Below are positions 5,002-5,184 of a DNA stretch of 5,184 nt, one piece after another (position 1 is the first letter of the stretch; each line of letters opens with the position of its first letter). The position numbers and the translations under genes were made by a program. The stretch is from Deltaproteobacteria bacterium (GTDB lineage: Bacteria; Myxococcota_A; Polyangia; JAAYKL01), in NCBI GenBank assembly GCA_011389755.1, contig JAABTR010000563.1, positions 1-5,184 on the forward strand, given 5' to 3'. Below the pieces are notes generated by a model. That model had not been told where the DNA came from. It did no database searches and saw only the letters and a list, made by a program, of their open reading frames with translations.

Positions 5002-5184
5002 CTATTCCAGGGAGGCGACCAGGGGGCACTGGGGGTCATCGGCGTAGATGTCACCGGTGAGCGCAAAGGCGTGTGCGCGGCACCCGCAGCAGCCCTCGAC
5101 GCCGCACGCGCCGCACAGGACTCCCCGGAGCTTGGGGGCGATGTTGCCGATGGAGAATTCGTCCAGGCGTTCGAGCACCGACTC
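5002..5184 (-). CDS. C-terminal part of a radical SAM/SPASM domain protein (5' end outside window)
   Basis: The last 60 codons of a minus-strand gene are visible, ending in TAG at 5004-5002. The segment LCGACGVEGCCGCRAHAFALT is cysteine-rich and is followed by GDIYADDPQC. This matches the SPASM auxiliary Fe-S region of the NirJ/AhbC/AhbD-like radical SAM group, which usually reads CGxC...CGGCRARAxxxTGD...DPxC. The visible fragment has five cysteines in the cluster (C24, C27, C32, C33, C35) and another at C53. Its CCGC replaces the usual CGGC, and the second spacing is x4 rather than x5. The radical SAM core lies outside the window, so the substrate cannot be named; haem-pathway decarboxylases and peptide-modifying enzymes share this tail. 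The gap to the larE start is 100 bases with no terminator, so it could be the first gene of a larE-bioB operon. Confidence 0.75.
   Translation of the reverse strand, partial: ESVLERLDEFSIGNIAPKLRGVLCGACGVEGCCGCRAHAFALTGDIYADDPQCPLVASLE

Noticed and set aside
4960..5046. Plus-strand AAGGAG followed by a TTG, suggesting a small divergent gene
   Set aside because: The frame stops after about 23 codons, runs antisense to the SPASM gene and shows no protein-like features.

Overview
The window reads as part of a chromosome from a myxobacteria-like lineage (Myxococcota, Bradymonadota or a relative). The main clue is a secreted trypsin-like protease whose tail has an acidic linker and a Gly-Cys-Gly-Cys motif resembling the MYXO-CTERM sorting signal. 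High GC over most of the window fits. The biotin synthase is of the type found mostly in obligate anaerobes, so the organism, or the source of that gene, may be anaerobic. These taxonomic statements are inference.

Layout. Bases 1-262 (+) hold a small two-helix membrane protein in unusually AT-rich DNA, possibly cut at its 5' end by the window edge. Bases 263-546 are non-coding and structured: a GC-rich stem-loop, a perfect 8-11-8 inverted repeat, a good sigma70-like promoter and a leader with alternative hairpins. They precede a PLP-dependent lyase of the plant-like methionine gamma-lyase branch (547-1770, +), which is followed by an intrinsic terminator (1791-1815). After a structured gap comes the protease (1941-3101, +).

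The right half is on the minus strand, transcribed toward the protease: the C-terminal end of a radical SAM/SPASM protein (5002-5184, partial), a LarE-type PP-loop sulfur transferase (4062-4901, TTG start preferred) and biotin synthase bioB (3091-4065, TTG start, overlapping larE by 4 bases). bioB and the protease converge and overlap by 11 bases at their 3' ends.

How the genes fit together. larE and bioB are translationally coupled and both belong to sulfur-insertion families. The LarE has three cysteines (93, 96, 173), as in homologues thought to carry a [4Fe-4S] cluster. The BioB lacks the cysteine equivalent to E. coli Cys97 and has extra cysteines (42, 261), matching 'Type II' BioB with an auxiliary 4Fe-5S cluster. 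The upstream SPASM protein also uses auxiliary Fe-S clusters. This is the most interesting part of the window: a small operon of Fe-S sulfur/radical enzymes with an orphan larE. The methionine lyase adds sulfur metabolism on the other strand, but no functional link to the operon is visible.
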